Shown here: piece by piece, positions 50,909-60,248 of the stretch
How the letters are laid out: each line of letters opens with the position of its first letter
Position numbering within the stretch: the stretch's first letter is position 1
Translations under genes and position numbers: made by a program
Notes under the pieces: generated by a model
Databases searched by the model: none
What the model was told of the DNA's origin: nothing
What the model saw: the letters and a program-made list of their open reading frames with translations, nothing else
DNA from: Microbacterium sp. ACRRU
GTDB taxonomy: Bacteria; Actinomycetota; Actinomycetes; Actinomycetales; Microbacteriaceae
Assembly: GCF_022346945.1 (NCBI RefSeq)
Contig: NZ_JAKRNI010000009.1
Location: forward strand, 28,571 to 92,570
Length of the DNA stretch: 64,000 nucleotides
Reading direction: 5' to 3'

Positions 50909-53383
50909 CTACGCGGAGGTGTAGGCCACGATGCCGCGACGAACCGCGTCGAGGGCGGTCCGCGCGGTCTTGGCGAGCTTCGGCTCGGCCACGAGCGAGA
51001 TCTGATCGAGCAGGTCGATGGTCTGCTTGGCCCAGCGGACGAAATCACCCGCGGCCATATCGGCGAGGGTCAGCACACTGTCGAGCGGCAGACCGCGCGC
51101 CCAGCCGTGCATCGCCGGAGCCAGCCCGGAAGCGGGCGTCTCCGAACCGGGAAGGCGGTGGTCGCGCTCCAGGTCGTCGAGCTCCTGCCACAGCGTCTGA
51201 GTGGCATCCAGGGCCGCACGGAATGCGCCGCGCGGGAGACCCCGCTCCCCTGGCCCCGCCTCGTCGCGCCGCGGCTCGTACACGAGACAGCACGCGAGAG
51301 CCGCAAGGGCGGGTGCGTCGAGGTCTTTCCAGAGCCCCTGGCGCAGCGATTCGGCCACCAGGAGGTCGCGCTCACCGTAGATGCGGCGCATCGTGCGTCC
51401 TGCCGGGGTCAGTGTTGTTGCACCGTCGGCGTCGATCTCGACGTACTCCAGTGCCGCGAGCACATCGACGACGCGATCGAAGACGCGCGCCACGGTGCCG
51501 GTGCGCTGGTCGATCTGCTGGCGGGTCTTGTCCGTGGACCGCTTGAGCTTCCAGTAGCGCTCGGCCCACCGGGCATGGGCTTCCCGGTCGGGACAGGAAT
51601 GGCACGGATGCCGTTGCATCCGACGGCGAAGGGACTGGATCTGCTGCTGACGTTCGTCACGGAGGCGGCGCGGTGCGGTCGCGTCTCGGCGATTGATCTT
51701 CTCGAGATCGGACAGTTCACGCCGGATCGTGGAGTATTCGCGGAAGTCGCCGCGGTCGCACGTCATCGCGTTCTCGTAGCCCGCGAGCGACTCCTCCGCC
51801 TCCTTCACCTGGCGGGCCAGGCCTACGACCGAGCGATCGGCTTGGAACTGTGCGAACGAGGACTCCAGGATCTCGCGGGCGCGCGCACGACCGAACCGGT
51901 CGATCAGGTTCACGGCCATGTTGTAGGTCGGGCGGAAGCTGGAGTTCAACGGGTAGGTGCGTCGCGACGCCAGGGCGGCCACGGATTGCGGCTCGAGTCC
52001 TTCGGTCCACTGCACGACCGCGTGGCCCTCGACGTCGATCCCCCGTCGTCCCGCGCGGCCGGTGAGCTGGGTGTACTCCCCCGAGGTGATGGCGACGCGC
52101 GCTTCGCCGTTGAACTTCTCGAGCTTCTCGAGGACGACGGTACGGGCGGGCATGTTGATGCCGAGCGCGAGCGTCTCGGTCGCGAAGACGACCTTGACGA
52201 GTTTGCGTCGGAACAGCTCTTCGACGACCTCCTTGAAGGCGGGGAGCAGACCGGCATGGTGCGCCGCGATTCCGCGCTCGAGATTCTCCCGCCACTCCCA
52301 GAAGCGCAATACGGCGAGATCCTCGTCCTTGAGCGCGAAGGTCAGCTCGTCGACGACCCGCCGGATCTCGGCGCGTTCCTCAGGTGAGGTCAGGCGCACG
52401 TCGGAGCGACGGAGCTGCTGTACGGCGGCATCGCATCCGGCCCGGCTGAAGATGAAGAAGATCGCGGGGAGCAAGTGGTTCCTGCGGAGCAGGTCGACCA
52501 CTTGCGGGCGATCGATGCGCTCGATGCGGGGAGCGTGCGCCGCACGGACGGGGCGCTGGCCTCCGCGGGGCTGTCGACGCCCACCGGCATGGCGGGCCGA
52601 TCGGTACTCCTGTGCACGTCGGTTGCTCTCGAACGTCGACGCGTGCCCGCCGCGGATGCGCAGCAGCTCCTGGTTCACCTGGGCCGTGGCCACCCCCGCG
52701 CGATCGTCGAACAGCGGAAGGAGGTCGCCGCGCACGAGCACGTGCTGCTCGAGCGGCACGGGGCGTGTCTCCGACACGATCACCTCGGTGTCACCCCGAA
52801 CGGTGTCCAGCCAGTCGCCGAACTCCTCGGCATTGGAGACGGTCGCCGAGAGCGACACCAGCCGCACCGAGCGCGGCAGGTGGATGATGACTTCCTCCCA
52901 CACCGCGCCGCGAAAACGGTCGGCGAGGTAGTGCACCTCGTCCATCACGACGAACCGGAGCCCGCGCAACGCCGACGAGTCGGCGTAGAGCATGTTCCGC
53001 AGAACCTCAGTGGTCATCACGACGATGCGGGCGGAGGCATTGATGTTCGTGTCGCCGGTCAGCAGCCCGACCTCGTCGTCGCCGTACACCTCCTGCAACT
53101 CGTGAAACTTCTGGTTCGAGAGTGCCTTGATGGGTGTCGTGTAGAACGCCTTGTCGCCCGGCTCCAGCATCGCCAGGTGGATCGCGAACTCGCCCACGAT
53201 CGTTTTTCCCGCTCCGGTGGGAGCAGCCACCAGCACACTGCGACCGTCCTCGAGCGCCTGGCATCCGGCGATCTGGAAATCGTCGAGCTCGAACCGTTGC
53301 GACTCGGCGAAGTCGGCGGTCCGGGGATGTTGCGCGCGGGCCGATGCCCGAGCGAAACGGTCGGCTGCGCTCAGTCCACTCAC
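50909..53383 (-). CDS. helY: Ski2-like DExH-box RNA helicase (HelY)
   Basis: The 824-residue superfamily 2 helicase has the Q-like N-terminus FELDDFQIAGCQALEDGRSV, Walker A APTGAGKTIVGEF, DEVH box VVMDEVHYLADRF, motif III SLSATVSN, and motifs V-VI FATETLALGINMPART and TQLTGRAGRRGID. A C-terminal region with a helical and Ski2-type domain follows. It likely unwinds RNA or RNA/DNA. Its GTG start overlaps the tatC stop, so it is the last gene of the pafB-pafC-tatA-tatC-helY unit, an order shared with mycobacteria. Confidence 0.9.
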   Translation of the reverse strand: MSGLSAADRFARASARAQHPRTADFAESQRFELDDFQIAGCQALEDGRSVLVAAPTGAGKTIVGEFAIHLAMLEPGDKAFYTTPIKALSNQKFHELQEVYGDDEVGLLTGDTNINASARIVVMTTEVLRNMLYADSSALRGLRFVVMDEVHYLADRFRGAVWEEVIIHLPRSVRLVSLSATVSNAEEFGDWLDTVRGDTEVIVSETRPVPLEQHVLVRGDLLPLFDDRAGVATAQVNQELLRIRGGHASTFESNRRAQEYRSARHAGGRRQPRGGQRPVRAAHAPRIERIDRPQVVDLLRRNHLLPAIFFIFSRAGCDAAVQQLRRSDVRLTSPEERAEIRRVVDELTFALKDEDLAVLRFWEWRENLERGIAAHHAGLLPAFKEVVEELFRRKLVKVVFATETLALGINMPARTVVLEKLEKFNGEARVAITSGEYTQLTGRAGRRGIDVEGHAVVQWTEGLEPQSVAALASRRTYPLNSSFRPTYNMAVNLIDRFGRARAREILESSFAQFQADRSVVGLARQVKEAEESLAGYENAMTCDRGDFREYSTIRRELSDLEKINRRDATAPRRLRDERQQQIQSLRRRMQRHPCHSCPDREAHARWAERYWKLKRSTDKTRQQIDQRTGTVARVFDRVVDVLAALEYVEIDADGATTLTPAGRTMRRIYGERDLLVAESLRQGLWKDLDAPALAALACCLVYEPRRDEAGPGERGLPRGAFRAALDATQTLWQELDDLERDHRLPGSETPASGLAPAMHGWARGLPLDSVLTLADMAAGDFVRWAKQTIDLLDQISLVAEPKLAKTARTALDAVRRGIVAYTSA

Positions 53384-54198
53384 ACAGTCGATCCTGGCAG
53401 TCCCGCCTTGAGAGCACGACGGGCCTTGCGCCGATCGAACAGCATGGATAGACCCGCCGCGGCGAAGAACAGGACGATCAGGATGCCGGCGAGCATGAGC
53501 ATGCTCACCACGTCAGCGGCCGGGGTGGCCAAGGCCGCGAACACGGTCGCGATGAGCACCGCCACGCGCCAGCCCTTGATGATCGCTTTGCCCGACATGA
53601 CCCCCGCGACGTTGAGCGCCACGAGGAAGACGGGCAACACGAAGGCGACCCCGATCACGATCATCAACTTGAAGACGAAGTCGTAGTACTCGGTCGCGTT
53701 GTAGAAGTTGACCGCACCGTCGGGGGTGAAGGTCCACATGAGCTCGATCACGTGCGGAACCACGAGCGTTCCCACCCAGCAACCGAGGAAGAACAGCGGG
53801 ACCGCGGCGGCGACGAAGCTCACCGTGTACCGGATTTCTTTTCGCGTGAGCCCGGGCATGATGAACGCCCAGATCTGCCACAGCCAGATCGGCGCGGAGA
53901 GGAAGATGCCGATCGAGAAAGCGATCCGCATGCGCAGATCGAAGGCGGACGTGACGTTTGTGAAGTTCAGCGCGGAGAAATCGTCGCCGCGCTGTGCCGT
54001 GATGTACCGGATGGGGCCGGTGATCCAGTCGATGACCGGGTCGGTGATGATGAAGGCCACCACCATGCCGAGGACGAGGCCCGCCGCGGCCAGCATGAGT
54101 CGCTTACGCAGCTCGATGAGGTGCGCGCCGATCGACATGCGCTTGTCGCGCCGCGGCCCCTCGGGCACCTCGAGCCGCGGCGGTCCTGCCGTCACCAC
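53380..54198 (-). CDS. tatC: Twin-arginine translocase subunit TatC
   Basis: The 272-residue inner-membrane protein has six transmembrane helices and recognises the twin-Arg signal of folded exported proteins. Motifs: MSIGAHLIELRKRLM at the N-terminus, the conserved Glu region in the first periplasmic part, SAPIWLWQIWAFIMPGL and RRAL near the basic C-terminus. tatA lies 3 nt upstream and helY overlaps downstream. tatB is not in the window. Confidence 0.94.
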   Translation of the reverse strand: MVTAGPPRLEVPEGPRRDKRMSIGAHLIELRKRLMLAAAGLVLGMVVAFIITDPVIDWITGPIRYITAQRGDDFSALNFTNVTSAFDLRMRIAFSIGIFLSAPIWLWQIWAFIMPGLTRKEIRYTVSFVAAAVPLFFLGCWVGTLVVPHVIELMWTFTPDGAVNFYNATEYYDFVFKLMIVIGVAFVLPVFLVALNVAGVMSGKAIIKGWRVAVLIATVFAALATPAADVVSMLMLAGILIVLFFAAAGLSMLFDRRKARRALKAGLPGSTV

Positions 54199-54201
54199 GT
54201 G

Positions 54202-54456
54202 CTAGACGGAGGTGTCGCCGGACTTGCGCGGTTCGGAGACGGCGGATGACGCAATGCCCGAATCGGTCGGACGCGAGGGGTTGCTCGAGGAATCGGAGAC
54301 CTCGTCGTCGCGCTTCATCTCTTTCATCTCGCTCTTGAAGACGCGAGCGGACTGGCCCACGCTCTTGGCGAGGGCGGGAAGCTTCGCCGCACCGAACAGC
54401 AGAAGGATCACAGCGAGAAGGATCAGCAGGTGCCATCCGTTCAGATTGCCGAGCAT
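54202..54456 (-). CDS. tatA: Twin-arginine translocase subunit TatA
   Basis: The 84-residue protein has one N-terminal transmembrane helix (GWHLLILLAVILLLFGAAKLP), the FGAAKLP hinge, then an amphipathic helix (ALAKSVGQSARVFKSEMKEM) and a Ser-rich acidic tail. It forms the protein-conducting part of the Tat pathway. It is transcribed with tatC, 77 nt downstream of pafC. Confidence 0.92.
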   Translation of the reverse strand: MLGNLNGWHLLILLAVILLLFGAAKLPALAKSVGQSARVFKSEMKEMKRDDEVSDSSSNPSRPTDSGIASSAVSEPRKSGDTSV

Positions 54457-54533
54457 GAGTTCTCCTCGTTTCGTTCGGACTGGATTTCAGTGTAACCCGG
54501 GGATCCTGCCCTCCGGCAGGAGCGGGGCCAGGT

Positions 54534-55517
54534 TCACCCGGCGGGCGATGCGCCTCCCGTGTACTGCGCAAGACCCGCCGCGGCCCAGGCCGCAGCAGCC
54601 CGGCGGGCACCGGACGGCTCGAGTAGTTCCACCTCGCCCCCGCGGCGCGCGGCCAGTCGCTTGAGACTCTGCTCGTCCGCCAGACGCAGGGACGCCACCG
54701 CGGTCTCGCCGTCTCCCTCGATGGTGGCGCGCTCGAGGTAGTCGGACAGGAGCGGCGCCACCGCGCGGGGGAAGCGGAAGCGCGCGACGACCTCGTCGTC
54801 GGCGGGAGCGAACAGCTCCGGGACCGGGTCGGCGCCGTGCTCCGCGACGATGTCGGTCACCTCGGCATCGCTGACCCGTTCGAGATGGAACGTACGGACA
54901 GCCCGACGGGTGTGACACCAGCCCTGCAGGTACCACTGCCCTCCCGCGATGTGGATCTTGATCGGATCGACCGTGCGCAGTGTCGGCCCCGCGCCCGGTG
55001 CCCGGTAGGTGAACGACACCGCCTTCCGCGCTCGCAGGGCCCGGTCCACCACGTCGCGGACGCCGTCCACGGGGCCCGGGGCCACGATCACCGGTGGAGG
55101 AGTCGACGACGCACCGCGGGCGAGCTTGGCCAGCAGACCCGAGACCAGAGCGCTGTCTCCTACTCCGGGGATCGTTCGAGTGAGCTGAAGGCCGGCCAGC
55201 AGCGCGGCGGCTTCTCGCGCGGTGAGGCGCGGAGAACGTTCGAGACCCACCGTGTTGGTGATGCTGATGACTTCGTCGCGATCGAGAAGGTCCCAGTCGA
55301 TGTCGAACAGCTCGTTGGGAAGCTGCCAGTAGCCGCCCTCGCCGGGAAGCCCGATGACGGTCAGCCGCTCGACCATGGCGCGCATCTGATCCAGCGTGAC
55401 CTCGAAGTCGGCGGCCGCCTCGGCGAGGGAGACCTCGCCCTTGCCGATGATGTAGGGCACGAGCTGCAGGAGCAGGGCCGCGCGATCCAGCGCGGGCAAG
55501 GCACGCTCCGCACTCAT
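54534..55517 (-). CDS. pafC: WYL-domain transcriptional regulator PafC
   Basis: The 327-residue protein has an N-terminal winged helix (residues about 5-75) and a WYL domain with GGQWYLQGWCHTRRAVRTFHLERVSD near residues 190-215. With PafB it activates DNA-damage genes in mycobacteria independently of LexA. It overlaps the pafB stop (ATGA), keeping the heterodimer pair together. A proteasome operon is not in the window. Confidence 0.9.
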   Translation of the reverse strand: MSAERALPALDRAALLLQLVPYIIGKGEVSLAEAAADFEVTLDQMRAMVERLTVIGLPGEGGYWQLPNELFDIDWDLLDRDEVISITNTVGLERSPRLTAREAAALLAGLQLTRTIPGVGDSALVSGLLAKLARGASSTPPPVIVAPGPVDGVRDVVDRALRARKAVSFTYRAPGAGPTLRTVDPIKIHIAGGQWYLQGWCHTRRAVRTFHLERVSDAEVTDIVAEHGADPVPELFAPADDEVVARFRFPRAVAPLLSDYLERATIEGDGETAVASLRLADEQSLKRLAARRGGEVELLEPSGARRAAAAWAAAGLAQYTGGASPAG

Positions 55518-56506
55518 GAGACACCCCCGTGCAGCTCGAGCGTCGCCCGCAACCGGCGGATGACTTCGTCGCGCAGGTCGTCGGGCGCGACGACGCGCAC
55601 CTCCGGACCGTACGAGGCCAGCTCGTCGGCGAAGACGTGCCGGTCGACGTAGGGAACGACGATCCCCTGCGGAGCCTCACGGGCCCGACGCGACAGCCGA
55701 AGCGCCGCCTCGGTGCCGGGATGCACCTCCAGAAGGGCCTGCTGTTTCGAAGCGACGGCCTCGAGGCCCTCGATCGCGCGTTCGCCCGCGCCGGCCCTCA
55801 GTGCCTCGTCGAAGCGTTCGCGCGTGAGCGTCACGTCGCCCACGATCCGTGAGAGGAGGAAGGTGCGATCGGCATCCATCGCCAGGTCGAAGCCGAAGAC
55901 ATGCCACCGCGCCTCGTACTCCACGAGCGCGAGCGGACGGATACGGCGCTCCCGAGCGCGGGCGTCCCCCGGACGCAGATACGAGAACGTCACGACCCGG
56001 CACTGCTCGATGGCCCGCTGGAGCGCGGGGAAGGCGGCATCCCGGGCGCGGATGCGCGGCGCGTACCCGATGATCGGTTCGTCGACCGCGATCCCGAGAG
56101 CGCGGATCTTGCGCAGTCCGCTGCGCGCATCGGCGGAGAGGGATTCGCTCCCCCAGACGCTCCCCGCGATGTTCAGCAACGCCACCTCGGCCGGGCTGAA
56201 CGAGATGTCCTCGGGAAGGGCGTACTCCGCGGTGGGCACCCGATACCGTGCTTCTCGCAGGTCCTCGGGATCCGCGCGGTCCCCGATGGTCTCGATCGGG
56301 ACGCCGAGACCGCGCAGGTTCTCCTTGTCGCGTTCGAACATCTTCTCGAGCGCGTCCTTCGAGGCCCCTGCCTCGAACTGCTCCCGGTAGCCCGCGACCG
56401 TCGAGAGGATGGTGTCCTTCGTCAGCCCCTGCTCGGTCGCCATGAGAGCGACGACGAGATTGACCAGACGCTCCTCGGGAGCGGGTCGTGAGGAGGTGGC
56501 GGACAC
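55514..56506 (-). CDS. pafB: WYL-domain transcriptional regulator PafB
   Basis: The 330-residue partner of PafC has a winged helix (ERLVNLVVALMATEQGLTKDTI at the start) and a WYL domain (VVTFSYLRPGDARARERRIRPLALVEYEARWHVFGF, with the usual W-x-L replaced by WHVFGF). Both proteins together bind promoters of DNA-repair genes. The GTG start lies 6 nt after TAGGAT, the first promoter of the pafBC-tatAC-helY unit. Confidence 0.9.
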   Translation of the reverse strand: MSATSSRPAPEERLVNLVVALMATEQGLTKDTILSTVAGYREQFEAGASKDALEKMFERDKENLRGLGVPIETIGDRADPEDLREARYRVPTAEYALPEDISFSPAEVALLNIAGSVWGSESLSADARSGLRKIRALGIAVDEPIIGYAPRIRARDAAFPALQRAIEQCRVVTFSYLRPGDARARERRIRPLALVEYEARWHVFGFDLAMDADRTFLLSRIVGDVTLTRERFDEALRAGAGERAIEGLEAVASKQQALLEVHPGTEAALRLSRRAREAPQGIVVPYVDRHVFADELASYGPEVRVVAPDDLRDEVIRRLRATLELHGGVS

Positions 56507-56518
56507 CCGCCCATCCTA
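56504..56518 (-). promoter_or_regulatory. Leaderless promoter -10 for pafB
   Basis: On the minus strand TAGGAT (56518-56513) precedes the GTG at 56506 by 6 nt. Confidence 0.6.
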
Positions 56519-56532
56519 GGCGCGGTGCGGAC

Positions 56533-57489
56533 TCAGTCGTCGACGCCGATGACGTCGAAGACGTAGACGAGAGCGGTATCGGCCGGGGCTCGGAAGGCCT
56601 GCTGGTCGGCCGAGGTCTGATCGGCGGGGACGACCACGAGCACCTGCGAACCGACCGTCTGGCCCTCCAGCGCCGAGACGAGCTCCCCGGGGAGCTCCGA
56701 CGGTGCCACCGAGATCGGGGTCTTGCCCCACGTCGTGGCGAACGTTTCGCGGTCGTTCCACGCGACGCCCAGGACGTGCAGGCGCGCAGTCGCATCGGCG
56801 GTGAGTGCGGGGCCGTCGCCCTTCTTGAGCGTCTGTACCGACACCTCGGACGGCGCCTCGCCGTCGGGGATCGTTACGCCGGGCTGTCCGCCGGGAGCCC
56901 GCACCACGGTCGGCAGACCGAAGCCGGCGGTGAACTGGTCGGCGCCGTCGGCGGCCGGCAGGTACACGCGCTCGACGTCCGCGACCACGACGGCGGAGCC
57001 GCCCTCCGGGATCCCCAGGCCCTGCGCGGCCTGCTCTCCGACGCTGTCGTACGGCATCGCCACGACGACGCGCGACCCCTCGGTCGCGCAGAGCATCGTC
57101 GACGAGAAATCGGGGAACGTGGCATCCCACCCCGACAGCGGCTGAGCGTTGGCGACGTTGCCGTCGTAGCGCGAGCCGACGATGCGTTCGCCCGTGACAC
57201 CGTTGTAGACGGTCAGATCCAGCAGCACGAGCTGGTCGGCCTGCGTGATGCGCTCGCCGTCGCCTGCGACGACGGTCTGCACGGAGCGGGAGTCCGGGAG
57301 GAACGGGGACCGCACCTGGACGTCGGGCTGCGTGCCCACCTCACCGGAGACGGTGACGGCTTCCGCCGCACGCGGGTCGGCGGTGGGCGCCGCGCACGCG
57401 GAGCCGGGGGCGCCGGCGGATGCCGAGCACCCGACGAGACCGAATCCGGCCAGGGCGGTCACGGCAACGAGGGCGGGAAGTCTGCGCAC
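56533..57489 (-). CDS. FKBP-type peptidyl-prolyl isomerase lipoprotein
   Basis: The 318-residue lipoprotein has a signal ending in GLVGC (Cys21) and two FKBP-like halves: one with VLLDLTVYNGVTGERIVGSRYDG and GSRVVVAMPYDS, the other with ATARLHVLGVAWND and GSQVLVVVPADQ. It should assist folding of exported proteins outside the membrane. Key aromatic residues of the FKBP pocket are partly altered in the first half. The GTG start is 6 nt behind TAAACT. It lies alone between pafB and trmI, all in the same orientation. Confidence 0.83.
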   Translation of the reverse strand: MRRLPALVAVTALAGFGLVGCSASAGAPGSACAAPTADPRAAEAVTVSGEVGTQPDVQVRSPFLPDSRSVQTVVAGDGERITQADQLVLLDLTVYNGVTGERIVGSRYDGNVANAQPLSGWDATFPDFSSTMLCATEGSRVVVAMPYDSVGEQAAQGLGIPEGGSAVVVADVERVYLPAADGADQFTAGFGLPTVVRAPGGQPGVTIPDGEAPSEVSVQTLKKGDGPALTADATARLHVLGVAWNDRETFATTWGKTPISVAPSELPGELVSALEGQTVGSQVLVVVPADQTSADQQAFRAPADTALVYVFDVIGVDD

Positions 57490-57501
57490 CGGATCAGTTT
57501 A
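57487..57501 (-). promoter_or_regulatory. Leaderless promoter -10 for the FKBP lipoprotein
   Basis: On the minus strand TAAACT (57501-57496) precedes the GTG at 57489 by 6 nt; the hexamer overlaps the trmI stop codon region. Confidence 0.55.
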
Positions 57502-58521
57502 GGCGTTCGTCTCGGGCGTCTCTGCCGCGGTTCCCGCGTCGCCTCGCCGGCGCACGCCGTCGGCGGCCTTCTGCGCTTCGCGCACGCGCTTGCGAAGGTT
57601 CTTGTCCGTGATCTCGCGGTCACCGACGGCACCGGGAGTCCACAGTTCCACGTCCTCGTCGCCGTAGCTGGACTTCGACGCGCGCCGCTTCACCTCGGGC
57701 GGGACGGCCCCGGGGGCCAGGCGGCGCGCCGTGAGCAGGAATCCGGTGTGCGCGACCATGCGGTGGTCCGGGCGGACGGCGAGTCCTTCGACGTGCCAGC
57801 CGCGCACCATGGTCTCGGAGGCATCCGGGTCGGTGAACAGCCCGGTGCCGCGGATGTACTCGGCCACGCGGCTGAGCTGCGTCGCCGTCGCGACGTAGCA
57901 GAGCACGACCCCGCCGGGCGTCAGCGCATCGGCCACGGCGTCGATGCACTCCCACGGCGCGAGCATGTCGAGGACGACACGGTCGACGGATGCCGGCGAC
58001 ACAGCGTCCGGGAGACTCTCGACGAGGTCTCCCACGACGACCTCCCACGTGGCGGGCGGGGCACCGAGGAAGGTCTCGACGTTGGCCCGCGCGACGTCGG
58101 CGAACTCTTCGCGACGCTCGAACGACACGAGGCGACCCGCGGGACCGATCGCGCGCAGCAGCCACAACGACAGCGCGCCCGAGCCGACGCCGGCTTCCAC
58201 GACCGTGGCGCCGGGGAAGATGTCGGCCTGCGAGAGGATCTGCGCGGCATCCTTGGGGTAGACGATCGCGGCGCCGCGGGGCATGGACATGACGAAGTCC
58301 CGCAGCAGCGGGCGCAGGGCCAGGTAGTCGTGACCCGAGCTGTTGGTGACGACGCTGCCGTCGGGCTGGCCGACGAGCAACTCGTGCTTGAGCACACCGT
58401 TGTGGGTGTGCAGCTCGCCGTTCTCGCGCAGCGTGATGGTGTGCATGCGCCCCTTGGGTCCGGTCAGCTGCACACGGTCGCCGATTCGGAAGGGGCCGCT
58501 GAGGTGCGGGGTCTCGCTCAT
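57499..58521 (-). CDS. trmI: tRNA (adenine-58 N1)-methyltransferase
   Basis: The 340-residue enzyme methylates A58 in the tRNA T-loop. An N-terminal beta-domain (FRIGDRVQLTGPKGRMHTI) is followed by a Rossmann methyltransferase with SAM motif VVEAGVGSGALSLWLL, acidic strand SFERREEF and DMLAPWECID. The basic C-terminus (NLRKRVREAQKAADG) likely contacts tRNA. ATG 58521 is chosen because ATGA overlaps the HAD stop and the conserved N-terminus begins there; upstream frame extension runs through the HAD gene. Confidence 0.93.
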   Translation of the reverse strand: MSETPHLSGPFRIGDRVQLTGPKGRMHTITLRENGELHTHNGVLKHELLVGQPDGSVVTNSSGHDYLALRPLLRDFVMSMPRGAAIVYPKDAAQILSQADIFPGATVVEAGVGSGALSLWLLRAIGPAGRLVSFERREEFADVARANVETFLGAPPATWEVVVGDLVESLPDAVSPASVDRVVLDMLAPWECIDAVADALTPGGVVLCYVATATQLSRVAEYIRGTGLFTDPDASETMVRGWHVEGLAVRPDHRMVAHTGFLLTARRLAPGAVPPEVKRRASKSSYGDEDVELWTPGAVGDREITDKNLRKRVREAQKAADGVRRRGDAGTAAETPETNA

Positions 58522-59222
58522 CGCTTCTCCTGCGGGTTCGAAACGTCGGTGAGGGTGGGGGCGTGCTCGGCGTGGAGGGCGGCGAGGTCTGCGGCTCCGC
58601 GGCCCTCCAGCGTGGGCCACAATGCGTGCGCGCCCACACCGTCGAGCGAGACCATCAGGGGAACGCCGAGGGTCACGGCCCCGCTGGCGATCGCCGAGCG
58701 CAGCCCGTTGGGCGAGTCCTCGATCGCGACGGCGGATGCGATGTCGACCCCGAGCGACTGCGCGGCCTGGAGGTACGGATCGGGATGCGGCTTCGGGCGT
58801 TCGACGTCGTCCCCGGCCACGACGACGTCGAACGCCGGGAAGTCGATGAGGTCGACGATCGACAGGGCCATCCGCCGCATCGACATCGTCACGAGGGCGG
58901 TACGGACACCGGCCCGCCGCAGATCGGCGAGCATCTCGCGGGCGCCCGGTCGGAAGGGAACGCCGTGGACGGCCAGCTGACGCAGCACCTCGTCGGTCAG
59001 GTGCGCGATGATCTCGTCGACGCCCCACGGGACGCCGGCGTTCTGCAGGAGTCGTGCCGAGTCCTCGAGCGCGAGTCCGACCATCCCGAGCGCCTGCGCG
59101 TGGGTCCACGTGCCGCCGAACCGCTCCACGAGGGGGGTCTCCGCCGCCATCCAGAACGGCTCGGTGTCGACCAGGGTGCCGTCCATGTCCCAGAGGACCG
59201 CGGCGGGAGCGGAAGAAGTCAT
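58518..59222 (-). CDS. HAD-superfamily hydrolase (phosphatase/phosphoglucomutase-like)
   Basis: The 234-residue enzyme has motif I LWDMDGTLVDTE (nucleophile and acid Asp), motif II LVTMSMRR, motif III Lys in RPKPHPDPYL and motif IV AIEDSPNGLRSA, with a helical cap after motif I. It dephosphorylates a small metabolite; the substrate is unknown. It is co-transcribed with trmI through an ATGA overlap and has a TACGAT -10 6 nt before its ATG. Confidence 0.9.
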   Translation of the reverse strand: MTSSAPAAVLWDMDGTLVDTEPFWMAAETPLVERFGGTWTHAQALGMVGLALEDSARLLQNAGVPWGVDEIIAHLTDEVLRQLAVHGVPFRPGAREMLADLRRAGVRTALVTMSMRRMALSIVDLIDFPAFDVVVAGDDVERPKPHPDPYLQAAQSLGVDIASAVAIEDSPNGLRSAIASGAVTLGVPLMVSLDGVGAHALWPTLEGRGAADLAALHAEHAPTLTDVSNPQEKR

Positions 59223-59234
59223 CGTTCCATCGTA
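59220..59234 (-). promoter_or_regulatory. Leaderless promoter -10 for the HAD-trmI unit
   Basis: On the minus strand TACGAT (59234-59229) precedes the ATG at 59222 by 6 nt. Confidence 0.55.
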
Positions 59235-59280
59235 TCGAGCGCGTCGGGCGCCCCGAGGCGCTCCCCCGGGCGCATGCGCC

Positions 59281-59314
59281 TATCCTGGGTATCCAGCCCC
59301 GCAGGGGCAGAGGA
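59281..59314 (+). promoter_or_regulatory. PAC2 gene promoter and leader
   Basis: TATCCT (59281-59286) is a -10 candidate. The leader contains a small hairpin GCCCC-GCA-GGGGC (59296-59308) and then AGAGGAGG (59309-59316 region) just before GTG 59321, so this gene keeps a conventional 5' leader. Confidence 0.45.
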
Positions 59315-59320
59315 GGTTGC

Positions 59321-60187
59321 GTGGACGCACTGGGTCGCCGGATCATCGTCGCCGCTTTCGACGGCTGGAACGACGCCGGGGAGGCGGCCTCGGCCGCCGC
59401 GTCGATGGTGCGCACGGGCTCCGATTATGAAGTCGTGCACTCGGTCGACCCCGAGCTGTACTTCGACTATCAATACACGCGGCCGCAGATCGGCTCGGAT
59501 GCCGAGGGCCGCCGCAGCCTGACGTGGCCGGAAGCGACGCTGCTGCGCCCCGCCCATCGCACGGACGACCCCGAGATCTGGCTGCTCGTCGGCGTCGAAC
59601 CGGCGCGCGCGTGGCAGGCCTTCGCCGCCGAGTTCATCGACGTCGCGCTTCGGGAGGACGTGACGGGATTCGTCGCGCTCGGTTCGATGATGTCGGACGT
59701 CCCGCACACCCGACCGATCTCGGTCTTCGCCGGCAGCGACAACGACGCTGTGCGGCAGTCGCTCGGCCTCGAACGCAGCCTGTACGAGGGCCCGGTCGGC
59801 ATCCTCAGCGCCCTCGGCGACGCCGCCGAGCGCGCCGGCATCCCCACCGCGAGCCTGTGGGCGAGCGTTCCCCACTACGTCGCGGGACACACGCCCTCCC
59901 CCAAGGCGACCCTCGCGCTGCTGGACCGCCTGGAGGCGGTCTCCGGCATCCCCGTGCCGCGCGGCGAGCTCGCCGCGGAAGCCCTCGCGTGGGAGGCGTC
60001 GATCGACGCGGCCGCGGCCGACGACGACGAGATGCGCGAGTACATCCATCAGCTCGAGCAGACCCGCGACACGTGGGACTCGCCCGAGGCATCCGGGGAT
60101 GCCATCGCCCAGGAGTTCGAACGGTACCTGCGCCGAGGCGGCGACGGACCCACCAAGCCGGGGCGCGACGAGCCGCCCCGCCGCTGA
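59321..60187 (+). CDS. PAC2-family (proteasome assembly chaperone-like) protein
   Basis: The 288-residue protein has the PAC2 fold: IIVAAFDGWNDAGEAASAAAS at the N-terminus, VHSVDPELYFDYQYTRPQI, GVEPARAWQAFAAEFIDVA and SLWASVPHYVAGHTPSPKATLALLDRL. Bacterial PAC2 proteins occur in actinobacteria with or without a proteasome; the activity is not settled. The last 50 residues form an acidic helix and a Pro-rich tail. The GTG start is supported by AGGAGG. It is a single gene ending at a bidirectional terminator. Confidence 0.88.
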   Translation: MDALGRRIIVAAFDGWNDAGEAASAAASMVRTGSDYEVVHSVDPELYFDYQYTRPQIGSDAEGRRSLTWPEATLLRPAHRTDDPEIWLLVGVEPARAWQAFAAEFIDVALREDVTGFVALGSMMSDVPHTRPISVFAGSDNDAVRQSLGLERSLYEGPVGILSALGDAAERAGIPTASLWASVPHYVAGHTPSPKATLALLDRLEAVSGIPVPRGELAAEALAWEASIDAAAADDDEMREYIHQLEQTRDTWDSPEASGDAIAQEFERYLRRGGDGPTKPGRDEPPRR

Positions 60188-60199
60188 GCCGTCCGCACG

Positions 60200-60232
60200 A
60201 GAAGACGCCGCCCCTCGGGACGGCGTCTTCTT
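60200..60232. terminator. Bidirectional terminator between PAC2 and uppP
   Basis: AGAAGACGCCG (60200-60210) pairs perfectly with CGGCGTCTTCT (60221-60231), with a 10-nt loop and T-rich ends on both sides (TTCTTCG). It serves the convergent PAC2 and uppP genes. Confidence 0.85.
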
Positions 60233-60248
60233 CGTCTGACTGAGTGTC